A stretch of 64,000 nt of DNA, taken from assembly GCA_963723235.1 (NCBI GenBank), contig CAVRPV010000010.1, positions 1 to 64,000 of the forward strand, given 5' to 3'. The first letter of the stretch is position 1; each line of letters opens with the position of its first letter. The notes under the pieces are model-generated. The model made no database searches. It was not told where the DNA came from and worked only from the letters and a program-made list of their open reading frames with translations. The DNA comes from CAIRTM01 sp963723235. GTDB taxonomy: Bacteria > Desulfobacterota > WTBG01 > CAIYCZ01 > CAIRTM01. A program made the position numbers and the translations under genes. Below are positions 16,622-25,217 of this stretch, piece after piece.

Positions 16622-17464
16622 TTAATTTATATACGGCAGCCACCACTCGTAGAGCTCTTCAAACTCAAGCGTGTTGCGGGATAACAAGATTTTTATTGTC
16701 AAACACCTTCTGCCCGATTTCGCGGTAGAGCTGTGCTTCCGGCGAATCAGGCGCGCATTGAAACACGGTTTCGCCCTCTCCGCCGCACTGCTTCACGGTC
16801 TGGCTGTAGGGAATGACGCCCACGATCTGCGTGCCGATCTTTTGCAGCAAAATCAGTCACCATCTGCAGTTCGTTCTTCACGCGCCGCAGGTTGACGATC
16901 AGGCCGCCGAGCTTTGAGCCCGCGCGGGCGTCGAAGCGCTTGATGGCCTTGGATACATTGGTGACCTGATAGAGCGCCTCGAACTCGCCGCTGGTGACCA
17001 CATAGGTTTCCTGCGCAAAGCCCTGCCGTATGGGCAGGGAGAAGCCGCCGCAGACCACATCGCCAAGGATGTCATAAATGACGACATCGATGGCGAGGGC
17101 CTTGAAAATACTGAGTTTTTTTATCGTGTCGATTGCCTCAACCACGCCCTTGCCGCCGCAGCCCACGCCCGGCTCGGGCCCGCCGCTCTCAGCGCAGTAG
17201 ATTTTGCCGCCATTTTCAAACTGCAGGGGAGATGTCGGTGATGATATCTTCGGGCGCAAGATCATCGTACATGAAATCATTTTTGCGCAGCACGTCAAGA
17301 ATCGTGGGCGGGAAATCAGGCAGCAGCAGGTAGGTGCTGTCGTTTTTCGGGCTGCAGCCCATCTGCAGCACCTTCATGCCCCGCTCGGCAAAAGTGTAGG
17401 AAAGATGGGATGCAACCGTCGACTTGCCGATACCGCCTTTGCCGTAGAGTGCTATCTGTCGCAT
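16622..17464 (-). CDS. NifH-like iron protein 1 (frameshifted)
   Basis: The start at 17464 gives MRQIALYGKGGIGKSTVASH (canonical P-loop) and MGCSPKNDSTYLLL. Breaks near 17225, 16850 and 16685 are bridged by CAESGGPEPGVGCGGKG, IYDILGDVVCGGFSLPIRQ, SKLGGLIVNLR and the C-terminus TLEFEELYEWWLPYIN ending at 16622, for about 280 residues, the normal NifH length. Both cluster cysteines are present and, as in copy 2, Lys replaces the DraT-target Arg. Two adjacent, clearly different NifH paralogs suggest either two component-1 targets or a mixed reductase. The IS110 left end lies only about 45 bp upstream of its start, so the native promoter has probably been separated. Confidence 0.83.
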
Positions 17465-17527
17465 ATTCAGTCTTTCTGCTAATCTTTTTGTTGTTGCTGT
17501 AGCGACTGTATTGATTGTCAATAGCCG

Positions 17528-18469
17528 TTAGCAATAATTTTGGTTATAAACCTGATTGTTCTTTAACATGGCATTAAGCATAATAACAAGTTTACGCATA
17601 CAGGCAGTAAGGGCAACGCTGTGTTTTTTGCCCTGACTTCTCAGATGGCAATAAAAGTTTTGAAGACGTTTGTTCCAGCGTGAAACCGCTGAGAGTGTCG
17701 GCATATGCAGCATTTGCCGCACAGCTGATCTGCCGCCGACGATAGAGCGTTTGCCGCGCATCATGCCGCTATCTCGGTTCATTGGTGCAACACCAACCAG
17801 GGCAGCAATCTGTCTACGATTGAGTGTGCCCAGTTCAGGCAGGCACATCAGAAGGCCTCGAGCAGTAGTGGCGCCTACGCCGGGTACCGATGATATAATT
17901 TCAAGCTTCTGGTTCCAGCTGGGATCGTTTTTAATTTCATTATGCAGTTGTTCATCAATTGCTTTAATACGGGAAGTCAGTTCAGCGATATGCTGCCGCA
18001 GCTCTTCCTGCACCTGAGCAGTATAGGCTCTTGAGAGCCGGTTCTTTTCAGCAGTTCGCATATCGATAAGCTGTTGGCGGCGCATGACAAGCTCTTTGAG
18101 ATGCAGTTCTTTGAGGGTCAATTGCTCTCGGACCTCTGGTTTTACGTCCTGAGCAAATCGGGCAATAACATAGGCATCAATTTTATCGGTTTTTGCCAGC
18201 TTGCCGATGGCACGGGCATAATCCCTGACCTGCCGGGGATTGACAACGCAGCTGTTGAGCTTTGCATCTGAGAGTTGCACGGCCAGGCTGATTTCATAGC
18301 CTCCGGTAGCTTCAAGCACGATGAGGGCTGGCTTGAGTTTTTTGAGTTTCCGTATAAGGGCTTTGATTGTCTGAGGCTCATTGGCGAAAGAGTAGTTGAG
18401 ATCCTCAGGTAATACATGGACATCAAGCATGTTCTTTGATACATCGATACCAACAAAAGATTGTTTCAT
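17528..18469 (-). CDS. IS110-family transposase
   Basis: The 313-residue intact product has the two IS110 domains. The N-terminal DEDD RuvC-like nuclease shows VGIDVSKNMLDVHV, IVLEATGGYE and KTDKIDAYVIARFA (acidic residues at about 9, 60, 97 and 100). A coiled middle is followed by the Tnp_20 domain with VPGVGATTARGLL and LVGVAPMNRDSGMMRG, where the Ser of RDSG is the expected catalytic serine. In this family the protein recombines DNA guided by a bridge RNA from the element's non-coding end. It is the only full-length gene between 12.5 and 19.2 kb without a frameshift, consistent with recent insertion. Confidence 0.95.
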   Translation of the reverse strand: MKQSFVGIDVSKNMLDVHVLPEDLNYSFANEPQTIKALIRKLKKLKPALIVLEATGGYEISLAVQLSDAKLNSCVVNPRQVRDYARAIGKLAKTDKIDAYVIARFAQDVKPEVREQLTLKELHLKELVMRRQQLIDMRTAEKNRLSRAYTAQVQEELRQHIAELTSRIKAIDEQLHNEIKNDPSWNQKLEIISSVPGVGATTARGLLMCLPELGTLNRRQIAALVGVAPMNRDSGMMRGKRSIVGGRSAVRQMLHMPTLSAVSRWNKRLQNFYCHLRSQGKKHSVALTACMRKLVIMLNAMLKNNQVYNQNYC

Positions 18470-18626
18470 GTGTTATACCCTCCCTTGTAAATTCGAGCTC
18501 CTCTATGGGCTCAGGCGACTGTACGGGTTGTGACACATTAAAATCAGATAGCGATTCAAGCTACAGACGGTCTTTTGAGACCAAGGGTGCGACGATCTGC
18601 TATCTGATTACCTTAGTTTGAGTATC
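18470..18626 (-). ncRNA. Candidate IS110 bridge RNA region
   Basis: The non-coding end upstream of the transposase holds a perfect 11-bp inverted repeat, AATCAGATAGC (18542-18552) and GCTATCTGATT (18599-18609). Inside it is a second hairpin, GGTCT-TTTG-AGACC (18569-18582). Nested stem-loops in this position are what bridge RNAs of IS110 elements look like. The boundaries given are simply gene start to inverted repeat. Which loops hold target and donor guides cannot be decided without the target site. Confidence 0.5.
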
Positions 18627-18703
18627 GACAATCAATGCTGTTTTTAATATACAAGGGTGACTCGCGAGCGTGTCCACCGGATAGAATCGTATATTTATAA
18701 AAT

Positions 18704-18728
18704 GGTGGACGTGCTTCGCAAGTCCACC
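18704..18728. repeat. GGTGGAC/GTCCACC palindromic repeat
   Basis: Arms around GTGCTTCGCAA, in the gap between the insertion sequence and the marR-like gene; a diverged half copy lies at about 18656-18678. Confidence 0.7.
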
Positions 18729-18745
18729 CTACATGACTATATGTG

Positions 18746-19224
18746 TCATTCCAAAGGTTTTTCCGCAACACGCTTCATCGTCGAGCTGACCGTGCGCAGG
18801 GCTTTCAGCAGCTGCAGGCGCTCTTTTTCATCAAGGCAGCCGAATATGTTCTGCAGTTCCTGCTCCCTGTTGTGTAATATCCCGTCGTGCGCCTTTTTCC
18901 CGGGTCGGTAAGCTGCACCTTGACGACGCGGCGGTCGCCCGTTTCGCGCACGCGCTCCACAAAGCCTTCGGCCTCGAGCCTGTCGACGATTTCGGTCATG
19001 CTGGGCATCTTCACGTTGGCGATTTTGCACAGCTCGCCCATGCTGTAGCGCCGGTCCTCATGAAAGGCCGCCATGGCCTTGAGCTGCGAGCTGTTGACCG
19101 GAAAGCCCATCAGCCCCTTGCTGCTCATGACCATCTGCTGGAAAAGATCGCTAAACAGGTTCCGGATCTCGATTAAGTGCATCTCGATTTCCGCCAGATC
19201 CCCGAGGTGTTTTTTAGTGCCCAC
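18746..19224 (-). CDS. MarR-family transcriptional regulator (one frameshift)
   Basis: The start is near 19224 (MGTKKHLGDLAEIEMHLIEI). A winged-helix domain follows: SSQLKAMAAFHEDRRYSMGE, ANVKMPSMTEIVDRLEAEGF (recognition helix) and the wing VRETGDRRVVKVQLTDPGK. In the run GCCTTTTTCCCGGG near 18900 the frame changes, and the C-terminal dimerisation helices continue as HDGILHNREQELQNIFGCL and LLKALRTVSSTMKRVAEK. The joined length is about 158 residues, normal for MarR. It sits upstream of the nitrogenase-like genes (now split off by the IS) and downstream of AOR, so it may regulate one or both. The ligand is unknown. Confidence 0.85.
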
Positions 19225-19492
19225 GCTGCTGTCCTCTCTATTAAACGGCTGGTGTTGAAGAAGTTTCGTTCTGAAAATTTCGGCTATGAATGTTTCACTA
19301 CTGAAGTATATAGCTAATCAAGGTGCGGTTGTCAAGGGGTAAAATTCAGGGTTTTAAAAATAATAGGTTCAGTGATTGTCAGAATGACATACAGAAACCG
19401 TCACACCGGCGAAGGCCGGTGTCCAGAAGGTTTTGCTGCTTTTGATAAACCCTGATTCCGGCCTGCGCCGGAATGACAAGAAAGGTAGTGTG

Positions 19493-21452
19493 TCAGTCCG
19501 CAAGTGCTTTAATGCTTTTCAGCGTTTCAGCCACATAGCCAAGGCCGAGTCTTTTGAGGCTCGCTTCAGTTTGCAGGCCGGTTTGCCGTATCCCAGCCGC
19601 GCAGGCGGTAGTAGTCGGAGAGCATGGTGTTGAATTCATCGCGGTCGAGTTTTGCGTTGAGGCGCGATGTAAGCTCGCCGTCTTTGCCCGGCAGCATGCA
19701 CTCCGGGTTGAACAGGAAGAAATAATTGCTTTTGTCGGAGGTGAGTGGCTCGGTGAAGTTGAATTCCGGCAGTGTGTCGTGTTCGGCGGCCGATGTGGCC
19801 TTCCCGGGCGTGGATTGCCCGCGTAAGGTTGAACACGCGCTCGCCGGCGAGGTTATAGGCTGCTTCATCGAAGTCGATGCCCGTGACTGCTGAGAGGAGC
19901 CTGCTTTCAATGGAGGGGTCGCCCACGTGATCGGGTGCGCCTTCGGGCGTGACGATGGGATAGAAAAAGTCGCAGGCCGTCAGGGTTTCCTTGGCGTAGG
20001 TCCGGTTTTGTATCATGAAGGCAGCCATGGCTTTGCCCGCGTAGGTTGAATAATCGGCAGCCTCATCGCTGCCCCAGAATTTGCGGGCGATGGCGCGGTA
20101 GGCTTCCGTGTCGACACTGGACATGTCACCATCGGTAGCATACCACAGCACCCACTTGAAGAGCGGGTAGCAGACCTCATGCAGCTGGGCCATGGGGTTG
20201 GTCGGGTCAGTGGCATGGAACAGGGCCGTTGTAATGAAGTAGCGGCCGTTATACAGGCGCGCGCTGAAACCTTCGTTGCTATATGATTTCCCGGCAATTC
20301 TTCTGTTCCCCGCCCGATTGTGCGCGATGCCCGCATGACGCCTTCAGCCATGATATCGCCGAAGCCCTTGCGTTCAAGCAGCGCCTGAAAATAGCTGTCA
20401 AGAAAGCGCTTGCTGCCGATTTCTTCAAAGGGAAGTCCGGTTTCCTCAGCACTGATAAGGCCCTGTTCAATGCAGGCGTCGAGCCAGTCGAGCAGTTTCG
20501 TCATTTCCGCTGTACACACCCCGGTCTTGTCGCAGGCAGAGGTGGCCAGAAAGCTCTGATCGCCCTGCTCGCCGTTGTTATGGGTTTTTTCCCAGTCAGA
20601 GTAGAAAAAAACCGAGGCGCAGAGTTTGCGGTGCTCGACTGTGCCGGAGATGTGCCGGAAGATGCTGCGGGCGCATCCGGCCGGGCATCCCTTGCACGGG
20701 GCGCGGCGGACAAGCTCTATGCCTCCGATCATGGGCTCCATTGGCTGCCTGCCCTTGATGAGGCTGCGTATTGTCCGGTTGATCTCTTTGAGCTCATCAG
20801 GGCGGGCGACGGGCACTGTGCCTTCGGGTTGAAACACAATGGCCTTGATGTTCTTTGAGCCCATCAGCGCACCGAATCCGTGGCCTGCGCAGGAAGACTC
20901 TTTGCCCATGATCAGGGCGAAGCGAATCAGGCGCTCTCCTGCAGGGCCGATGCACAGCGGTTCGCATGCGCTGCCGTACTGTTGCTGCAGTTTTTCAAGG
21001 GTTGCATGCGTGTCCAGCCCCCACAAACCGGAGGCATCATCGATGCGAACCGTGCCGTCCGCAACGTACAGGCAAACCGGGCGATCGGCCCTGCCGGTTA
21101 TGACCAGGCCGTCGAAGCCTGCTTTTTTGAGGGCGGGAGCAACTAGAGCCGCCCATTGTCGCGTGTCCGTACTGGTCGGGCATGAGCAGCGGTGATTTGC
21201 CGCTTACAACCAGGCGCGAGCAGGCAATGGCCGGGGTGCCGGCAAGCGGGCCGGCCATGAGCATGAGCGGGTTCCCAGGGCTGAGAGCGTCAATGTGCGC
21301 GCAGAGACTTCATCCCAGTACAGCCGGGCCGCGAATCCCCGGCCGCCGATGTAGTCCTGCGCCATGTCAGCAGAGGATTGAGTGCTGCATTGTCCGCTGC
21401 TGAGATCAACGCGGGCGATTGTTCCGGTCCATCCGCAGGGCGATGTGGTCAT
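19493..21452 (-). CDS. Aldehyde:ferredoxin oxidoreductase, tungsten/molybdenum-dependent (frameshifted)
   Basis: The start at 21452 reads MTTSPCGWTGTIARVDLSSG and YIGGRGFAARLYWDEV, the AOR N-terminal domain that binds the bis-pterin cofactor. Frames change near 21270, 21040, 20190, 19880 and 19580. Conserved parts across them are GHGFGALMGSKNIKAIVF, the cluster motif CKGCPAGCARSIF, NNGEQGDQSFLATSACDKTG, LPFEEIGSK and ILERKGFGDIMAEGV-like, and a C-terminal ETEASLKRLGLGYVAETLK ending at 19493. It is about 650 residues, slightly longer than typical AOR (about 610). These enzymes oxidise aldehydes to acids with reduction of ferredoxin, or the reverse. A ferredoxin gene lies two genes upstream. 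Confidence 0.85.
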
Positions 21453-21576
21453 TCCAGTGTTTTTCCTTGGTCAGTAAGACGTGCGGTGGACTTGCGCAGC
21501 ACTGTCCCTGCGGATGTACAGTTCGGATGGTGGACACGCTCGCGAGCCCACCCTACAGCGGTCATCCACATCTATA

Positions 21577-22817
21577 TCAGTTTTTCTCCGGTTCGGTCAA
21601 CCTTCCCATGAACAGTATGCTGCCGGTTGTTTCTCGCGGATCAGGAACAGAAACGGGTGGTCGGCCCGGAAGATTTCCGGAGGCGGCGGCATGGAGGTTA
21701 CACCCATCATGACGCCGGTTGCGGCAGCGGCCTCGGTGCCTTCCTCATACACATCAACAAATGCCTTGTGAAACACAGCGCTGATCAGCAGCTCCCTGGT
21801 GCCGTCGATGCCGGAGAAATCGGCGGCGCGGGCTTCAAAAGCATCACGCATGCCGAGCGCCTGCAGATCGGGCACAATATTTTTCGCCCCCCAGTTCATT
21901 GAGAAGCGCGGCAGGTAGACGCTGACCATTTGTTTATTAAGTTTTTCAAGCCACTGGTTGAGCAGTGCTTCGTTAAAGCCGCGTTTCAAGAGCGAGTAAG
22001 CCGTCGGCAGTGTCGGGCAGCACGATCAGCATGGATATGCTGTTGCCGCGATAGTCGAGCTCGATCAGTTTGATTCCATCGCCTGCAAAAAATGGCACAT
22101 TCATGGGCTTAGCGAATGTCATCAGCGGGGCGTCTGTTATGCGTCCGTCAGCGCAGTAAAACGGCGCATTGAGCGTGAGCTTCTTTTCGAACGGATCGGC
22201 CCATAGCCCTTTAAAGTAGACCGCGTTCACCAGGGCCAGTCGGGTATTGCTGTCAACTCCTCCGGGTGGGATAAGGCCCTTTATTTTATCGCGCGTCTGT
22301 TCCTCGACCCAGGCATTGATCTGCAGGCGCGCAGTCTCGGCCGCGTTGATGAAATCAACCTGCTGAAGAGCTCCGCCGTAGGATTGTGTGTTTATCGCAA
22401 TGAACTTTGGCAAAAATGCGCGGGTCTTTTCGCACCACAGGCTGTTGGCAACGTTCATTTCGTAATCGGTTCCGCCGCCGGTATTCAGCGCGCGGATGGA
22501 TTCGGCAAAGGCCGTGTGCAGATCAGCGTCATCAAGTGTAAAGCTGCAGCGCGGTTTTCATCTGCGCTGCTGTTTCGCCGCGCGCGCCCGCATAGGTCAT
22601 GGCCAGGGCTGTGCGGATGCTGCAAGGGTGAGAAGAAGAGGTTGCCGGGCGCAGCGCTCAATTGGTTGTACATGTTGAGAGCAAAGACGTTGTTGCCCTT
22701 CGCCAGTGCTTGTGCAGGTAAGGATGGCTCGCAGGAGCGGTCCTGTGCAGCTGCCATGCATGTCATGGATAGAAAGATATCGCGACAAACATGCACAGCT
22801 TTTTTGCAGGTTTGCAT
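21577..22817 (-). CDS. Serpin-type serine protease inhibitor (frameshifted)
   Basis: The N-terminal region includes GNNVFALNMYNQLSAAPGNL and FFSP, the start of the serpin fold. Frames change near 22700, 22470, 21985 and 21620. The middle carries NVANSLWCEKTRAFLP, INAWVEEQTRDKIKGLIPPG and LALVNAVYFKGLWADPF, all serpin signatures. The reactive-centre region is DVYEEGTEAAAATGV (an inhibitory-type hinge with small residues), and the end is HPFLFLIRE, then TGSILFMGRLTEP at 21577. About 405 residues. The hinge suggests an active inhibitor of an unknown protease. A leader of about 40 residues may be a signal peptide but is not clean. Serpins are uncommon in bacteria; this one is surrounded by redox genes. 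Confidence 0.85.
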
Positions 22818-22839
22818 GGTGCGCCCTCCATGGTCAGGG

Positions 22840-23022
22840 TTATGTTAAGGCTGCGGGAAGCGAGAGCGCACCTGTCGGGCACATCTCAATGCAGGCGCCG
22901 CAGCCGATGCAGTGCTCTTCGATCAGCACGGCTTTTTCCTCAAGTTCAAGCGCGCCCTGCGCGCAGGCCTCGCCGCAGCAGCCGCAGCCGATGCAGGCAT
23001 CTGTGTCAATCTGAAGTATCAT
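22840..23022 (-). CDS. 2[4Fe-4S] ferredoxin
   Basis: The ATG at 23022 gives a 60-residue protein with two cluster motifs, CIGCGCCGEACAQGAL and CIGCGACIEMCPTGAL, the classic bacterial 8Fe ferredoxin pattern. An upstream in-frame extension adds about nine residues overlapping the preceding gene and is less likely. Such ferredoxins carry low-potential electrons; it is a candidate partner for AOR, the flavoprotein directly upstream (gap about 40 nt) and possibly the NifH-like proteins. Confidence 0.93.
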   Translation of the reverse strand: MILQIDTDACIGCGCCGEACAQGALELEEKAVLIEEHCIGCGACIEMCPTGALSLPAALT

Positions 23023-23061
23023 GGTAAGTTTCCGTGTGCCGTGATGCATTCTTACAGCGTG

Positions 23062-24329
23062 TCATTGATCGTGCGCTGCATGCTGGCTGCCGATTTTTTC
23101 CAGAAGGTCCGGCCGCTCGGATGCGATCCTCGCTGTGTGTGACGAGGATCGCGTCCCACATGTATTTCGGCGTGTGGTACTGGCTGTAGCTGCCGGGAAG
23201 CATCTCGCCCTCCACAAGGCCGAAAAGATAGTCCAGCTCGTCATCGTTGTATGTCGGCGTCAGGGCATAGCCCTGGGCCACGCGCAGGGCGTCAGGGCCG
23301 TTGAACTCAAAGGCCTGCTGCCACCAGCGCGTGTACTGGTCAAAGCCGCTCTGTCCGTCAAGTTCCATGAAGGCTGCTTCGGCAGCATAAAAGCCGCACA
23401 TGAGCGCGCCCTGCGTCTCCACCTCCACAAATGCCGCGGCATCGCCAATGGCAAGCGCATTGCCGAGCCAGGGCTGTTAGCAGCGAGGAGTAGGCCCGCA
23501 GGCCGCAGCCCGTGTGCTTTGACGATGCGGGCGTTTTTCAAGATACGGCGCAAGGGCGGCCTTGTCGCGGGCATAGGCGTACACCTCGGCGGTGAGCTCG
23601 GTTTTGTTGCGGGCGATGCACATGCGCGTCCTTGTCGGATCATCAAAATACGGATACAGAATGATGGGCGCGCGCGACTGGTACACATTGCCCATAAAGC
23701 TTTTCATGGCCTGCGGCTCCGGGTCTTCAACGCCTTCAAGCAGGTAGATCATGCATTGCGTGGTCACAAAATGCGTGCGGCCCTGGTTCATTCCCAGGGC
23801 TTCGGCCATGCGCGAGTTGACGCCGTCGGCCAGCAAAGCCTTGCGCGCCTCAATGGTAGAGCGCCTGCCGCTGCGGGTAAGTTTAATCGTTATTGATGTG
23901 TCGCCGTCATCGCAGCGTCCCAGGCTGTTGTGCCGGGCATGAGCTCAACGCCTGCGCTGGCGCATGCGTCCCACAGGCCCTGCAAAAGCCCGCCTTTGTC
24001 AAACTGCACGGCCAGGGGCCGTGCCGTCATCATGGTCAAAGCAGATGCGCCGTCCGCCGGGAGAGATGTAGTATTTTCTTGTAACCGGAAACAGCGGCCC
24101 GGTATAGGGCACGCCGAAACCACCGGCTGTAAAGATATGCTGCCGGGTTCCGCCGACACCGTATCACCTGCATAGCCCGCGTCCATGATAAGCTGCTGGC
24201 AGCAGGCCCGCGTAATGGTTGAAACATCCCGGCGCTTTTCAACCAGCGCCACACTCAGCCCCTGTGCGGCAGCGTTCTTGCTGCCATCAGACCGGCCGGC
24301 CCTGCTCCGATTATGACAAGATCAAACAC
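23062..24329 (-). CDS. Geranylgeranyl-reductase-type FAD oxidoreductase (frameshifted)
   Basis: The GTG at 24329 has AGGAGATCCCCC upstream and overlaps the end of the acyltransferase gene by 8 nt. It reads VFDLVIIGAGPAGLMAA, the GxGxxG FAD-binding motif. Frame changes near 24255, 23890, 23530, 23480 and 23130 interrupt it. Conserved later parts are CCQQLIMDAGYAG, LLADGVNSRMAEALG (the GADGxxSxVR-type motif), QCMIYLLEG and a C-terminal GALMCGFYAAEAAF and IASERPDLLEKIGSQHAAHD. About 420 residues. The family (ChlP/BchP, archaeal DGGR) reduces double bonds of isoprenoid chains using FADH2, often with ferredoxin as donor, and a ferredoxin gene follows. The substrate here is unknown. Confidence 0.7.
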
Positions 24330-24957
24330 GGGGGATCTCCTGCGCTCTCACGTCTTCTGAAACCGTTTTCTCCCATTGGCGGGTGTGCGGATTATATGTT
24401 TTTAAAATTTTAGCCGGATTTCCGCCCGCCAGGCTGTACGGGGGTATGCTCTTGGTAACAACGCTGCCGCCCGCGACGACACAGTGCCGGCCGATCGTGA
24501 CACCGGCTGTAATGACGCTTTGTGCGCCTATCCAGCAATCGTCTGCGATGGTAATTTTTTCTGTCGTTATTCCCTGATCCCTGATGGGCACAATGATATT
24601 TTCGTACTGATGATTCATGCCGGAAATGACCACATGCTGGGCTGTCACGATATTGCTGCCAAGCTCAACCGGCCCGATGATGATGTTGCCAATGCCGATA
24701 AACGTATTTTCACCGATAGTACAATCACCGGCAAGATTGTTGAGTACGCAATAATCTTCAATGAAAGACCGGCTGCCGATACGGAATGTATTGCATTCAT
24801 GCAGGTCAAGGCGCGCGGTAGGGCGGATGGTAACCTTCTGCCCCCGTGTATACATGCGGGAATCCGGTATCAGGTGCGCCAGCACGCCTGAGCTTGCGAC
24901 AAGCCTGTGCCCCAGCAGCCATGCAAGCGTTTTGTTGATAACGGTCCTGATCGGCAT
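24322..24957 (-). CDS. Hexapeptide-repeat acyltransferase
   Basis: The ATG at 24957 (MPIRTVINKTLAWLLGHRLV) is preferred to an upstream TTG. The protein of about 211 residues carries left-handed beta-helix hexapeptide repeats from residue 60 onward (TIGENTFIGIGNIIIGPVEL, DCWIGAQSVITAGVTIG, HCVVAGGSVVTKSI) and ends with the PAKILK motif typical of sugar O-acetyltransferases. AQHVVISGMNHQYENI contains the likely catalytic His. It probably transfers an acetyl group to a cell-surface sugar. It is the first gene of the minus-strand run that continues with the flavoprotein. Confidence 0.88.
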   Translation of the reverse strand: MPIRTVINKTLAWLLGHRLVASSGVLAHLIPDSRMYTRGQKVTIRPTARLDLHECNTFRIGSRSFIEDYCVLNNLAGDCTIGENTFIGIGNIIIGPVELGSNIVTAQHVVISGMNHQYENIIVPIRDQGITTEKITIADDCWIGAQSVITAGVTIGRHCVVAGGSVVTKSIPPYSLAGGNPAKILKTYNPHTRQWEKTVSEDVRAQEIPRV

Positions 24958-25217
24958 TGTACAGTCCAATGGTGCAAACAGTTCACGCCTGAAATAGCGC
25001 GTGTTTTCTTTTGTTATTTTTTTCTTTGTACATTATACTCCCGCAATAAATGAATCGCAACAACCCGCTCGCAGCAGCCTGAATAAGGAGATTTGTTGAA
25101 CATCCTGCAGCGCTTAGTTTGACTGTTTTCAGTTGATGTGATGCAGTAGCGATGAATACAGGACTATGGTAGCTTGTTTCAGGTAAACAGAGAGTTATTT
25201 TTTTCGGAGAGGATTGC

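Larger units (their letters stand above)
17510..18636 (-). mobile_element. IS110-family insertion sequence
   Basis: About 1.13 kb bounded by ATTGATTGTC (17510-17519) and its inverted copy GACAATCAAT (18627-18636); the match extends to ATTGATTGTC-N-ATA at both ends. It contains one transposase gene and about 160 nt of non-coding sequence upstream of it. Short subterminal inverted repeats are known for the IS1111 subgroup, while a long non-coding end upstream of the gene is typical of IS110 proper. It lies between the marR-like gene and the nitrogenase-like cluster. The exact insertion junction cannot be fixed without an empty site. Confidence 0.8.

Noticed and set aside
12473..17464. True nitrogenase (nitrogen fixation) or DPOR (chlorophyll synthesis) assignment
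   Set aside because: No nifB/E/N or bch/chl genes are present, the second subunit has a Cys in place of the BchB Asp, and there are two NifH paralogs. The evidence supports only superfamily membership.
17528..18469. Transposase considered as part of the reductase operon
   Set aside because: It has its own inverted ends and a complete IS110 architecture, so it is an insertion, not an operon member.
12473..24329. In-frame UGA (selenocysteine) as the explanation for broken genes
   Set aside because: The breaks are true frame changes rather than in-frame TGA codons, so the tRNA-Sec does not explain them.
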